Source: Strigamia acuminata
Lineage: Eukaryota > Arthropoda > Chilopoda > Geophilomorpha > Linotaeniidae
Direction: 5' to 3'
Length of the DNA: 64,000 nt
Assembly: GCA_949358305.1 (NCBI GenBank)
Contig: CASHSZ010000142.1
Location: forward strand, 29,347-93,346
In this document: positions 22,661 through 34,202 of the stretch, one piece after another
Layout of the letters: the number at the start of each line of letters is the position of its first letter
How positions within the stretch are numbered: position 1 is the stretch's first letter
Made by a program: the position numbers and the translations under genes
Notes under the pieces: generated by a model
What the model saw: the letters and a program-made list of their open reading frames with translations, nothing else
What the model was told of the DNA's origin: nothing
Databases searched by the model: none

Positions 22661-24985
22661 TCACGGCAATCTACCCACGCCGGCTTCGTGGAGTTGGAAA
22701 CAATTGCGGTAGCGTGGGCGACATAGGTGGGTCCGGCAGGGAGCGCACCAGAAACTGCTCTCGTGGCGTTCTTTGTGGACCTCGCGACACACCACGCATC
22801 GACAACTTTTCCCCGCGCGCTCCATTCGATGGACGACGGGTCCAGTAGGTAGGGCCGCGCGCGAGGCCGTGGTTGTCGTCCTCGTCCTCTCCCGAGCCAA
22901 GAGTTGAGCGACAAGTGCCCTTCGGAATTGTAATTGCGATCGATCGCCGCGCGCGGAGGCTGTGACTTCGCGCATGTTGATTCGGGCGTTGACACACACT
23001 GCGGGGAATAAATGGAAAACGACGAGTCGAGATTAAGATTGTAACGATAACAATAATGATAATAATCAGAGATTGGGGCCTTGATCCCACCTTGATTCAG
23101 CTTTTGAAAGAAGAAGTATCGGTGCCAATAACTGGACCGGCGTCCGATGTGGAATGAGGAGACGAGTCGGTTCAAGACGTCTACCCAATGAAAATTTTCG
23201 ATGTAGGACAGTGCGGGCGCCGGACATGCAATATCCACGTTCCTGCCACCGATACGACGCGAGACACGGCCGGCCGCTGACAGTGGGTCGACGTTCGTAC
23301 TGAGCAAACTCACGGTGGTTGTGTCTCGCCACGCAGTGAGCACCAACCGACCGTTTTGTCGTTGTATGAAATCGCCTACAAAAAAAAAAAAAATGAGAGA
23401 GATAGATAGAATAAAAATTAATAATTGAATGAATCAAACGCGCGTTCACGTCCGAGCAAATGCGTTACCTCTCCGGTTGCCTTGATATCGTCTGAGTGTC
23501 GAAAAATCTGATGGCATCTGGGCCGAATTGGCCCGCAGCGTCCCCACGGCCATGGTGTTGTGGCGGGTGAAGAGGTGTTCGAATAACACGGCGGACGAAA
23601 ATCGATTATCGCAGGCGATAGTGTACCCCATGCCGAGATAGTGTCTGGCCACGTATACGACGATGCGTCCGAGGACACTACCCGGATACCTAGCAAGTTT
23701 GGAGTAAAGCAATCCGAGGTGAAAATAGAAAAGGCGATGAATTGACTCACTCTGGTTCCGGCTCTTCGTCCGGGTCAAAATACATCTTGGTGCGCTTACC
23801 CAAGTGCACCTCGTCGTTCAGCACGTAGCCGGTGCCCGCTTCGCACAACGTGAAAAGTTCAAATCCCCATTTGATGGGTTTGGCCGGTTGGAAGACCTGG
23901 AAGAAATTTGCCGAACGAATGAACAAATGTAGACAACTGGATGAATAAATAAATAAATGTACGCACTTTTATCTTTGATCGACCTCGGAAGGCGATCATC
24001 GACTCGTCAATGCAGAGCGTCGTCCTTGGTTGCCGACATGCGCGGAAGCGTTTGTTGACCAGGTCGGCGAACAAGCGAACTTTCATCGCGCGGTCGTCCT
24101 GTTCGCGTTCTTTCAAAAATGACACCCTTTCCGCCGTTGTGCTGCCGCCATCGGGGCCGCGTGCAGAGCCGGTAACGTGCAACCGTTGGTAGGACGGTTG
24201 CGTGCCGTAATGAAGGTACCGCGAAATCTCCTGAAACCTCTTGTGTGTCATGGCTCGCCCAACGGCCGGTGCACCGAGATCGCCGACGTTGCTGCTCGAC
24301 CAGTAGTGTCGCAATTCGGGTTGTTTGTTGTAGCCGGCCAAGACGTGGATCCCTAGATATACATAAAACTCATCGAGCGTTAGAGGGCGGACCCGCGCGC
24401 GCGCCCTTGTCGCTGTCCCTCTCGGTTGTGGCGGGTGTTGCGATCGAGACGGAAGTCGGGGCTGTCGCCCGGCGGCCAGCTCGGCTGCCCTTCTGTCGGC
24501 CGCGGTGATACACACTCTCAAAACACTGCGTTGTGGTCCGGGTGCTCCAGCGCCACTACCGCAAGCCACGGCGACCAACGTTCTTTGTCTAGTTCTCGGA
24601 CCTCGTGGTCGTTGCATCGAACGCGTCTAAAACGAAAAACATGTATATTATACGAACAATCAACCAAAAGCGCGTCTGAGAACCCCCGTGAACGACGTGT
24701 GCAACGTGTGCGTCAACTTTTCCCAACACCTGTACTCGCGTTCTTCCCACTTCTTTCTCCTGCTTCGCCTCTCTCCGAATGGCCCGGTTCGTCGCCGTCA
24801 CGGTGAAGCGGGCCGCCTCGCCGAAGAGTTCCTCGAAATAGTCGAATTCCGAGCTGGTAGCCACGCATCGGCCGCGATAGCCGGGTGTTTCGCCGTCGAA
24901 TCCGACGTCCTGTCGGTACCGCGTCGTCGTGGCGGCCCATACGCGCGTGTCGTTGGGCGTTTTTGGAAAACCGTCCGTCATGGAC
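22661..24985 (-). CDS. PiggyBac-like transposase, six exons, apparently intact
   Basis: Exons 24985-24730 (ATG at 24981), 24626-23967, 23896-23751, 23689-23469, 23375-23091 and 22998-22661 join in phase, giving about 633 aa, close to the family size. Domain order: SSEFDYFEELFG...TNRAIRRE (start of the transposase domain), an R/A/P-rich insert of about 90 aa, LTLDEFYVYLGIHVLAGYNK, then the three acidic residues of the RNase H-like core in CIDESMIAFRGR (about 285), YTIACDNRFSS (about 380) and NFHWVDVLNRL (about 493). The C-terminal cysteine-rich finger reads CRCVVCREVHKERH...CAPCRTHLCRPRY. The family cuts and pastes DNA at TTAA. No stop or frameshift was found, so it could be active or a domesticated PGBD-type gene. 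Conventional terminal repeats close to the gene were not found. Confidence 0.85.
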
Positions 24986-24989
24986 CTAG

Positions 24990-26070
24990 GCAAAACAAAA
25001 CAAAACAAAAAAACAAAAAATAAAACAAAAAAAAAGTAAAGTAAAGTAAAGTAAAGTAAGTACGGACGAACGAGAAAATTTTGCAGTGGAAATAGCGCGG
25101 GTGGCTATTTGCATTGGTATTTCAGGGAAAATAGGATGCAGGATATTCCCACGATATGTATATGCATTATTGCGACAACATTTGGTGCACCTTTCTTCGC
25201 GATTTACCAGAGTCGGTCGAGTAGATCTTTTAACAAACCTCCGAGAAGGGTTGGACACGGGTATCTGATAATAGGGGGTTCGGGTTTGCAAATAACGCGC
25301 GGTCATTAAATGGCGCGCGGGTTGGTGCGCGTGTGCAGCGCGGATGAACGTGATCGTTGTCACGTGCTGGGAACGTGATTAAAGGGGAAGCAATGGCACA
25401 CGTGTTATCCTCCCTTCCCCCTTGAAATACCGATGCGTTTTAAATTTCATCACGGGTTTAAATGGTAAATGATGCCAATCTTCATTTAAATTTAGAGTAA
25501 AATACAAATTATGTTAGCTTTTGAATGCAACTGGTGAAAATATCTACCCACGCTATTTTCGTCAAATATTTCTCTCGAAATATCTGTGGGAGCAAGATGG
25601 TGACAATTACACCGCTTGTGGTTCCCGTCTGTGTCCGTCCGCGAACATGGCGCTCGCTCGTCGACATACCTGCTTAATTCGATGGATAGGCCGGTTGATA
25701 GACCGGTTGATTCAATTTTCTTCCTCTTTTTCTCGCTGGAAAAGTACTTGGCAGTTGACCAACTACTCGCTGCCACGCCGTCGTCGTGCAGAACGCGTGT
25801 AGGATGAACCGAGGGATGATGGGAAACCACAGGGCTTTCACAAGGCTCGCGCGGTCGAGAGGCGAGTATGGAAATCGGACGCGCGTGTATATAATCAACC
25901 GCGCGTGCGTGTGCAATTTTACACAACAACAATTTATGTGCTGAAAATTTTGTTAAACGCATGGATAAATAAATAAACGAAAGAAAAACAATGCGAAACG
26001 GGGTGCGTGTTTGTTTATTCGAAACCACAAATGAAAAATAAAAAATAGAAAAGAAAATCTGACAAACTGT
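24990..26070. other. Spacer between two - strand genes
   Basis: This stretch contains (GTAAA)n at 25034-25060 and a CpG-rich part around 25290-25380 upstream of the piggyBac gene, a candidate promoter region. A long frame on the - strand (25492-26028) has no protein-like composition and no homologue I recognise. Nothing else is supported. Confidence 0.4.
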
Positions 26071-26076
26071 GCCGTT

Positions 26077-29000
26077 TCACGGACTGGCACGCGTGTCTTT
26101 CAAATCGTCAACAAAATACCGCGGGCGATCCACATTAGCCAGGAAAAAGTCTGCGTGGTCCCGGTCGATGTCCTCGATCTTAGAGATCAATCGGGTCAGA
26201 AATTCGGGAATTGCGACCGCTGTCATGAATGTTTCAATTCCGTCTGGTCCCCACGTCTGCGCATACTGTGTTTTTATGGGCAGCTCCGTCCTTATTTTCT
26301 TTATAATAGAATGAGCAAAACGTTTGCACTGAAATGTAAATGAGCAAAATTCAATCGAACGAAAGCAAAGAACGAACAAACAAACAAACAAACAAACAAA
26401 CAAACAAACAAAAACATATAAAAATAATAAAAAATCTATAGTCTGTACCAGTTCTTCGTCTTGGATCAGTAAATCGTGTCGGTTGGTCGACATGGACGAT
26501 CGCTTCGGGGCACCTTTGTCAAAGAGGTTCATCCGCCAACTTTTAACCTTTCCATTGAGTACGTCTGCGACGTGTTGGAAGCAGATGTTGAAGTGTTTGG
26601 TGAGATTTTGCTCAATCGAGTAAGTGGAGTACCTGTGTAAAATAATGAACAAGCGAATTAGACTACGGTGTGGTCAAAAAAATTATAGTTAATTACAGAA
26701 TAAAATGAAAGAAAACACTCACCGCAGTTTCGTGATAGGAGCGGGACGAATTTTACGACAACCGCTACAAAAGAACTTGGTGTAGCTTTTCCGGTTGGTC
26801 CATGTCCGCCCCACACATTCTTCGTGTACCGAAGAGGAACACGATTTGCAACTCAGTCGCGGACTAGTCGACTCCGCGCAGTAAACACTGTCGCATTTGC
26901 TTCCCGTGATGTCTCGTTTCTCGCGATACAAGGCTGTCTGAAATTTCAGTCAAACACGAACCACCAAATTAATGAGAGCAGCGGAAAGGATCCCTTTCCT
27001 TTACCTTGAACGGATCCGGTTTGTCATTGTCCGGCGACGACGACGACGACGACGATGGCGACGACTTTGTAGTGGGAGTCGGCCCGCGTCCACGTATTTG
27101 TTTAGCCTCACGTTCGCGTTTGCTCTTCGCAATGCTAGCGATTAGACCGCAATCGCGCTTCATCCCGCGTCCAGGAGCGGTGCCGCGACCATGTCCGACG
27201 CGACCGCCGTCGTTTCCACCGTTTCCATCGCCTTCGCCTTCGCCTTCGTCTTCGTCTTCGCCTTCGTCTTCGTCGTCTTCGATGTCGCTACTGTCATCGT
27301 CGTCGGGTCGTGTCTTCCCGAACAAAAACTCTAGGGCCCGAGCTTGTCGATTCAAATCGATGGGTTGCTGAAATAAAACAAACAAACAAACAGACGGACA
27401 ATCGATCAGTCTAGTTGCCCGGGCAGGTCCTTGGGGCGAGACACTCACGTTCTTCTCCCATTGCGTGTATCCTTCTCGCAACAACTTCATGGTCTTTGGT
27501 GTTACCACGATTGCCTAGAGAGAGAAAATGTCAATGACAAATAAACCGAATTGTTTTTCCCTCACCTCGTCACCCTTCTTCTTCTTCTCGTTCCCTTGCT
27601 GTTGTCGAGCACCACTGTGGTGGGGAGGGGTATCACCTCCTCTCTTCGTGCCCTTCCCACTTAGCTTCAGAAATGTGGGCAGTACGTCGAATCTGTGTGT
27701 CTCTCGCAAATGATATTGCATATTTTCTGATCGTGTGTTGCATAAAGGACAGTCGTCCGCCTTCTTCCTCGTTAACATCAGTGCCTGTTGAAGAAGAGAT
27801 GAACGATTGAGATGATCACATCAATGAAAATGGGGGAAAAAAAAAAAAAAAAAAATAAATTAAAAAAAAAAATAAATAAATAAATAAATAAATTAAATTA
27901 ATAAATAAGTAAATAAACAAACAAATAAATAAAGAAATACAGTGTAAGCTATGTAGCCCGGATGTAGGATGGGGCCCAGAAATGTGTCCAGTCCAGGCGA
28001 TGTTCGTTCTGTAGGGTGTGTACACCTTTTTTTATTTATTTATTTTTTTTTATTTTAGTGTTTTTGTTTTTGTTTTTTTTTCTAATTTATTTCATTGGAA
28101 AATCGACATTTTTTATTTTTGTCCGAACCACACGGTAATTTTTTCCTTATATGGGATGCACCGCTTTGCCCGGAATTCGGAAAGGGAAGTCGTCCAAACC
28201 AAAGAGTAAATCTAGCATCGCTCCTTATTGGTTGGGCCCGGGCCCGGACAAAATTGTCCGGACCACGTAGTTGTCCGGACGGTGTTATGTCCGAGCTACG
28301 CAGCTTACATTGTAAATAAAGGCGAACAAACGAATCGCGCGCGTACGCGCTAGGAAATACCCGACAAAAGTTCTCAAAGTTGCCAACGTGATTGCGCAAC
28401 AACTCCCTGGCCGGTTTGATTTTTCCAACGTTGTGCATATGCCGCCAGTGATTACATATGTCGGCTTTGGGGCCCTTCGGGACTTTGTTTGAGTCGGGAC
28501 ACAACCAACACACCCCATTTCTCGTATCGATGACAGGTTTGTCCTAAACGAGAAAGATGATTGAACGAACAAACGAACGAACGAATGAGCTGATTGATTG
28601 TCGTCGTTGTTACCTTAAGGTGGTCGTAGGACGACCAAATAGCCTGTTGCGACGCACTAGTGGTCACGCGTTGCGATGTACTTGCGGTCATGTGTTGCGA
28701 TGTACTGGCGGTCGTGAGTCTTTCTTCGATTACACTCAACCTTTGATTAAGGGTGCGTAATTCTTCCGCAATTTGTGTGTATTTAGTCCCACGTCCCTCT
28801 TCTTGCTGGTACAAGAAATCTACGCGTGTTTTTAGAACCGTTACATCCTCTGTTCTCGGCATCGTCGACGTGAGTCTGCCGTCATCGAGTCTAGTGGGGG
28901 GGGGGGGGGGGGGGGGGATAAAAAAATAAATAAACGATTAAATAGAATAACAAATAAATCATCGCGAGTTACTAGCATCGAGCGCCAAAAAAAAAAAAAA

Positions 29001-29636
29001 AAAACGGATCGCAATTCGCACGCTTTGAGCCGCGCGTTATATGCGCGCGCTATAGATGTAAACCGCGCGATAACTTCTTCGGTGCGATTCAAATCAAACA
29101 ATTTGCGTTTCTACTCACCGTTCTTGTTTTTCTTGTAGTTTGTCTGCATCGGGTGCCTCGTTGTCCTCGAATAAAATAAGACTTTTGTTCAGATTCGCCC
29201 ACTCGTCATCTTCTCTTGTCAAAATTTTCGTTGCCTCGGCTTCATCATTTTTGGTTGTGGTTTTCTCCAATTTGTCGCCCACTTCCATCAAAATTTGCAC
29301 CTTCTCGGCACCATTCTCCGTCGAGGATCTTATCGTCTCGTCGTCCTTTTTCGTCAAAACGCGCGTCTTCTTGACGCTTTTTTTCGTCCGATTTTTCCGG
29401 GCATCTTCGTCGTTGCTTCTTCTTTGTGTTCTCGTTTCGGAATCGCTGTCGTCGTCATCTCTGTGCTGGATATCCATCTCGTCGACCAACTGGCTATCCG
29501 AGTACACCGACACCTGACTATCTATCGGTTGACCATCTATATCCGATCTCTGGCTGTCGGTCGTATTCCATTTCTTCGTTCCCTTTAACTTCTTCCTCGC
29601 TACCTTCTGGTTTTTTTTCTTTTTCTGTTTCTCCAT
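26077..29636 (-). CDS. Zinc-finger/PHD-finger gene B, nine exons
   Basis: Nine exons join in phase: 29636-29119, 28890-28614, 28543-28361, 27784-27566, 27514-27449, 27367-27005, 26937-26723, 26632-26449 and 26328-26077, giving about 758 aa from the ATG at 29636. The N-terminus is very Lys-rich (MEKQKKKKNQKVARKKLK) and followed by acidic sequence. Finger 1 is CWLC...HWRHMH at about 277-302 and finger 2 is CPLC...HLRETH at about 339-357. An acidic/Gly-rich stretch (about 434-480) precedes a C4HC3 PHD-type finger at 557-602 (C-x4-C, C-x2-C, H-x2-C, C-x2-C). The C-terminal domain of about 150 aa is not recognised. PHD fingers read histone tails, so a chromatin role is likely. Finger 1 - linker - finger 2 - WEK/acidic order matches gene A on the + strand. 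Splicing is inferred by eye. Confidence 0.75.
28896..28917 (+). repeat. G22 homopolymer in an intron
   Basis: In the sense of gene B this is a C22 run immediately before the CACTAG acceptor of exon 2, where it acts as the polypyrimidine tract. The length in the assembly may be inexact. Confidence 0.9.
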
Positions 29637-29699
29637 TTTTTTTCCAGTCCGCACACCTGTACAGAAATTCACATTTCGTCAATAAGCGTATGCGCGTAT

Positions 29700-30060
29700 C
29701 TCTCTCTTTCTATTACTATTATTATTATTATTACTATTATTATCACTATTATTGCTTTTACAGGTATTACTATTATTATTATTATTATTGTTATTGTCAA
29801 GTGAATAAATGAGCGAACAAATCGGTAAACAATGGCGGTTATTGTGTTACAATACGGGGTTTCCCCGCCCGTGCTCGCATCGTGTTTTCACTCGTTTATC
29901 CCCGACCGCCTGTTTAGTCGTTTGTTTGTTTCCCTGTCTATCCATCTATCTATCTATCTATCTATCTATCTGTCAGTCAGTCAGTCAGTCAGTCAGTCAG
30001 TCAGTCGGCTAAATTAAAATATGGTGGTCGGGGAAACCGACTATTTTCTCACCTTGCAGA
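29700..30060 (+). repeat. Compound microsatellites (ATT)n, (CTAT)n, (CAGT)n
   Basis: ATT-type runs at 29713-29795 are followed by about seven CTAT units from 29941, which pass directly into about eight CAGT units up to 30007. No gene is supported. Confidence 0.85.
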
Positions 30061-30284
30061 TAAAACGCTCGAACGTATCGATACACACGCGTGTTTCACG
30101 AAATGGAGTGTGGCGCAATAGATAAAAATCTTTCTTCCTTTTTTTGTTGCGCGTCGTGATACCTTGACGTAACTGCGACAACGTGAATAGGTGGGGGGAG
30201 GGATTTTGGTACTGTAAGTAGTGCGAGTGTCTATTTTCAAACAAACGAGCGAGTGGAGAGACGATTCACGCATTCACTCGACCG

Positions 30285-30339
30285 CCCGCCCGTGCGCGTG
30301 CGTACATTACATTAGCATGTGCACACGCGCACGGGCGGG
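30285..30339. other. Perfect 16-bp GC-rich hairpin
   Basis: Arm 30285-30300 (CCCGCCCGTGCGCGTG) is exactly complementary to 30324-30339. The 23-nt loop can pair further through CGTACAT and ATGTGCA, leaving a loop of about nine bases. It lies upstream, in - strand sense, of gene B. It could be a regulatory structure, a replication or excision signal, or chance in CpG-rich DNA. Confidence 0.7.
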
Positions 30340-30689
30340 AGACCCCGTGCATCGCCATCACTTTTTAATTTTTAACAAGCATGCGAGGTGGTCTTCATTG
30401 CGTTGTGTGAGTTTTCTGGACCAAACTCGACGTGTGTAATTGACCAATTTGTTTTATTTTCACACAACGAACAGACGAATGAAGAAACAAACAAAGAAAG
30501 AAGCGGCATTCATTTAACACATACTTTGTCATTGTTTTGGCATTTTTGGCACGTCGAGACAGACTTAATCACGCCGTGCAGTTTCAAACTCTGTTTGGTT
30601 TTGTTTGGTTTGGGTTTTTCTTCCCCCCCCCCCCCCCCCTCTCCCCTACGTTTTATTTGCATCTACAAGTATTTGCTTCTCATTAAATT

Positions 30690-31330
30690 ACGTTTATTCA
30701 TTTTCTCTTTCTTTCCAAATGGGTAAACAGAAGACCTCGGCTAGACGCGTGTACCCGGCGCGTTGTTACTACGCGCGCGACCGAAGTGACTGGCCCAGCG
30801 TCTTGACCAATTATTAATTCAAATGTTAATTTTTTATTTCGCTCTTCTTCTACCAACTGTCTTGCGCCGAGACCGCCGGTGTAGAGGCAGTGGCATCGCG
30901 CGCGGATTTGGTCGGACAGGATTGTCGCGGCCATCCGCTTCGCGTTTATGTTGGAGGACCTAAACTCGTTTTTGGACGATTGCCTTGGCGGTCGGTATGG
31001 TGGCGGAATCGACCACGGTGGCGGAATCGACCACGGTGGCGTGCAGGGAGATGGAGATGGAGGAGCCCCGAAACCATCCGAGAAGCTTTGCGTGCAGTGG
31101 CGGCGGCCACCTCGGTGGCCACCGCAATCGAATGCGTCGTTGGATTTGTCAATTTTTTTCTATTTTCATTCCAATTTTTACTCCAATTTTTTTATTCAAT
31201 TTCTATTACAATTTTCATTCGATTTTTATTCAATTTTTGTTTCAATCTTTATTCAATTTTTATTCAGATTTTCTCTCTAATTTTCGATTTGTTTTGTTTG
31301 TCTGTTTTGTTAAATAGAAAAATAAAATAA
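30690..31330. other. Open but unassigned CpG-rich segment
   Basis: The - strand frame 31155-30698 is open for about 150 codons. It has several Cys/His residues and a duplicated PPWSIPPPWSIPP caused by a direct DNA repeat (GGCGGAATCGACCACGGT twice, 31011-31046). The + strand frames here are also open. No start, splice partners or homologue settle which, if any, is coding. Confidence 0.3.
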
Positions 31331-31759
31331 AATAAACAAATCTTTGGATTTTTTATGTGGGCGTGTTTGAGTGGCGGTGGAGAAAATGGGATTATCTAGA
31401 CCAAAAGAGAGAACAACGTGAGCACCCTGTTTGGTTACGTAATTGCTAGGGGCCACGCACATTCCAAGAAGGAGGGTAATAAAGAAAGGTCGTGTAAAGG
31501 CGATAAAAAAGGTAGACGTTTTGTTCCGCAACATCGCCCAAACGATAGAATAAACAAGCGGACGGATGGGCAGGGAGAAGAAAAGCACGCGCGCGATCAA
31601 ACGCGGTGGGTAAAATGTCAGTTGATTCTATTAGTCAGTCCTGGTCGAGGAGCATGCTGTCTTTAACGATTGAATCGAGGATGGCACAAAGGAGATTCCG
31701 TACCTTGTGTGAGACAAGGTCTCCCATTGAAATCTGAAAATTTAAATCTGCAGTGGTGC

Positions 31760-32160
31760 GCCCCTGTCGGTTGAGCGAACGATTGAGACGAGTGGTCGAG
31801 GTTATCCGCAGCAGCCAACTATTGTTTATTTTTTAACACACATCCATGTCTGCCCCTATTCATTGCGACGCGTCTAACCGACACATTTGGTTGGCCGGTG
31901 ACTGCGCAACGCAGCGAGTCTGGGACATGAGACCAGACAGACACCGAAACCCTCCGGATCCCCGCGAAGGTCCGAAACGAACGGTTTGGAAGTGCTCGTG
32001 AATCTGGCGAACGCGGTGATATGAATTCGCGTCATTTAGGACGATGCGACGCGCACCGAGAGATGAAATTTAAATCGTAAACCGATCGAAACGTTTACGA
32101 TCTTCGTTTCACGCAACACCTAATACGACAATGCAATTAATGGTTGGAGTACACGATGTG
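31760..32160 (-). repeat. Inverted copy of the left repeat family
   Basis: The reverse complement of this stretch aligns by eye to the left copies. CTCCAACCATTAATTG matches CCCCAACGATTAATTA. CGATCGGTTTACGATTTAAA matches the 80-105 block. The 31957-31985 segment matches the CCTCGCGGATATCCGGAGGG block of copies 5 and 7. A GGGGCAG remnant of the hairpin block is at 31852. It is the only clear copy on the right side and has the opposite orientation. Confidence 0.65.
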
Positions 32161-32248
32161 AAATTAATTTCACGAATCGGGGAATCAATTTCTATTTTCT
32201 TCTCTCTACGTATCATTTTTATCCTGTAGTCTTTGTGCGTCTTTTCGT

Positions 32249-32472
32249 TTTTTCCTTGAAATCAGGTTTTCGTGAAACCTGATCCTGGGGTTATCCATGC
32301 GTCACATCCGCCTGGTAGGTTATTTTTTCCTCGAAATCAGGTTTTCGTGAAACCTGACCCTGGGGTTATCCACGCGTCACATCTGACCGGTATGTTGTTT
32401 TTTTCTTCGAAATCAGGTTTTCGTGAAACTTGATCCTGGGGTTATTCACGCGTCACATCCGCCCGGTAGGTT
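32249..32472 (+). repeat. Three tandem 75-bp repeats with internal hairpin
   Basis: Three copies start near 32249, 32324 and 32399 with a period of 75-76 bp. Each has ATCAGGTTT-TCGTG-AAACCTGAT, a 9-bp stem (last copy AAACTTGAT), followed by CCTGGGGTTATCCACGCGTC and CACATC(C/T)G. They lie 90 bp outside the inverted left-family copy. Confidence 0.85.
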
Positions 32473-32836
32473 CACGACGCGCGATCACGAGATAATATTG
32501 TTTGCCGACGCGCGCATCATATTCGAGCGTGCGTGTAGCCCGTTCCCCGCGATCACATTGCGACGCAAAGTCGTCCACGACTCCAATGTGCATCCGCGCG
32601 TGGTCGCGCTGCAATACGGAATGCGCTCACGACTCCAATGCACGGTTTTTGGGCGTTTATTAAACATTTTTTGACGTTATTACGTGTGATCGCGCGTATA
32701 TTTTGTTGACGAGAAAGAAAAAAAAAAATTCCTCAAAAGCCGGACCAAGGTTTCGATACAGTACGCTAATTTATCTTTTATTTTTGCAATGTGTGCGCGT
32801 CCAATACAAGCATAAAACTAGCGCGAGAATACCGCG

Positions 32837-33031
32837 ATGGACGACCGATCGCAACTGCCGTTCCGCATGGCGTTTGTCCATCTCCCGACCTGGAAGGAGA
32901 GAAAAATAGAACGCCAATTCGGTCTCAGTCCTGCCAACGGGACCCGACAGTCAGTGGCTAAAAAGCACACCAGACAACAGGTGATACACGAAATCAACGA
33001 CAGGTGTCCCAAACTTTTCACACAATCATGA
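32837..33031 (+). CDS. Small ORF, doubtful
   Basis: A 64-aa ATG-started frame, MDDRSQLPFRMAFVHLPTWK, runs to a stop at 33031. It is basic with ordinary composition, but no homologue or splice partner was recognised. It could be a short gene, an exon or chance. Confidence 0.2.
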   Translation: MDDRSQLPFRMAFVHLPTWKERKIERQFGLSPANGTRQSVAKKHTRQQVIHEINDRCPKLFTQS

Positions 33032-33196
33032 TTGTTCCACAAAGCCGAACCGAACACGACAAATAATTTAACAAACAAACAGTAATAACAACGATGTTAA
33101 ACCACTTGTTTGATGATGAAATTGTACGACAACTACTATTTATTTATTTAATTAAAACATAACAACACACGAAAGAAGAAATAAAGAAAAAGAAAA

Positions 33197-33285
33197 AAAT
33201 AAAATAAAATTAAATAAAATAAAATAAAATAAAATAAAATAAAATAAAATAAAATAAAATAAAATAAAATAAAATAAAATAAAAA
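33197..33285 (+). repeat. (TAAAA)n microsatellite
   Basis: About 16 TAAAA units lie just 3' of the coiled-coil gene CC-3 and could supply its polyadenylation signals on the - strand. Confidence 0.9.
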
Positions 33286-33300
33286 ATTCGAATGATCTGT

Positions 33301-34167
33301 CTAGTCGACATTGTCATCGTCATCATCTTCACCATCGTCACTATCACCATCGTCACTATCACCATCGTCACTATCAACATCGTCACCGTCGTCGTCATCA
33401 TCAATTACCCTCTGAAAAGAAAGAAAAAATAAGAGAAACAATCAAAAAAGGTGGATGCGCACCAAACATGTTTACCGGTTGGCAGACCCGTTGCTGAAAC
33501 TTGTACAGCGATTCGACAGACTTGATCGAAGTCAACGCCATCAAATCGACACACTGAAAATTATCAAACAAAAATGAATGTACATGAAAGGTCGAAAAGT
33601 GGTCGCGCGCGTCATCGTGCGTTTTATTCTTACCTTGCCAGACAATTTCTTTAACACGGATTCGACCGTGTCCGCCGCAATAGACGATAAAAGAATGCCA
33701 CCATCGCGCGTTTTCTCGGCGACCGGTTCGACATCATCCCGCTCCCGCTGCTCCCGTTCCCCTGATCTCGCCTCCGCCACCTCCACTTCACCCATAGCCA
33801 CTTCAACTTCCGCTTCCACTCCATCCACGTCCACCTCTCTATCCTCCTCAGTTATCTCCACCTCCACTTCCATATCATACACATCTGTATCGACCCAGTC
33901 CAGGTCGCTTTCCATCCGCTTCAACTTCTTCTCCATTGATCTCAACCGACCTATCATCTCCTTCCTGCCACGCCACCTCCAACCCATGTACTCTTCGATC
34001 CTCTCAATTCGTTTGGTTGTCCCCGTGAATCTCTTTGCTAGAGTCCACGCGATCTGCCTGGCTTTTTTCACCGCCCCCGCCACCGTCTTTTTCTCGCGCT
34101 GCGGCGGTGGCAGCAGTGGCGACGCCTCTCCTCGACACGACTTGAAAGAGAGAAAAAAGACAAACGG

Positions 34168-34202
<35 letters not shown>

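Noticed and set aside
22430-25400. Ordinary small piggyBac transposon bounded by nearby TTAA and CCC/GGG ends
   Set aside because: No inverted ends next to TTAA were seen on either side of the transposase gene by eye. A computed search would be needed to exclude them.
25492-26028. 178-aa - strand frame between genes B and piggyBac
   Set aside because: It has no good start, no acceptor joined in phase, and atypical composition. Could be a 5' UTR or spacer.
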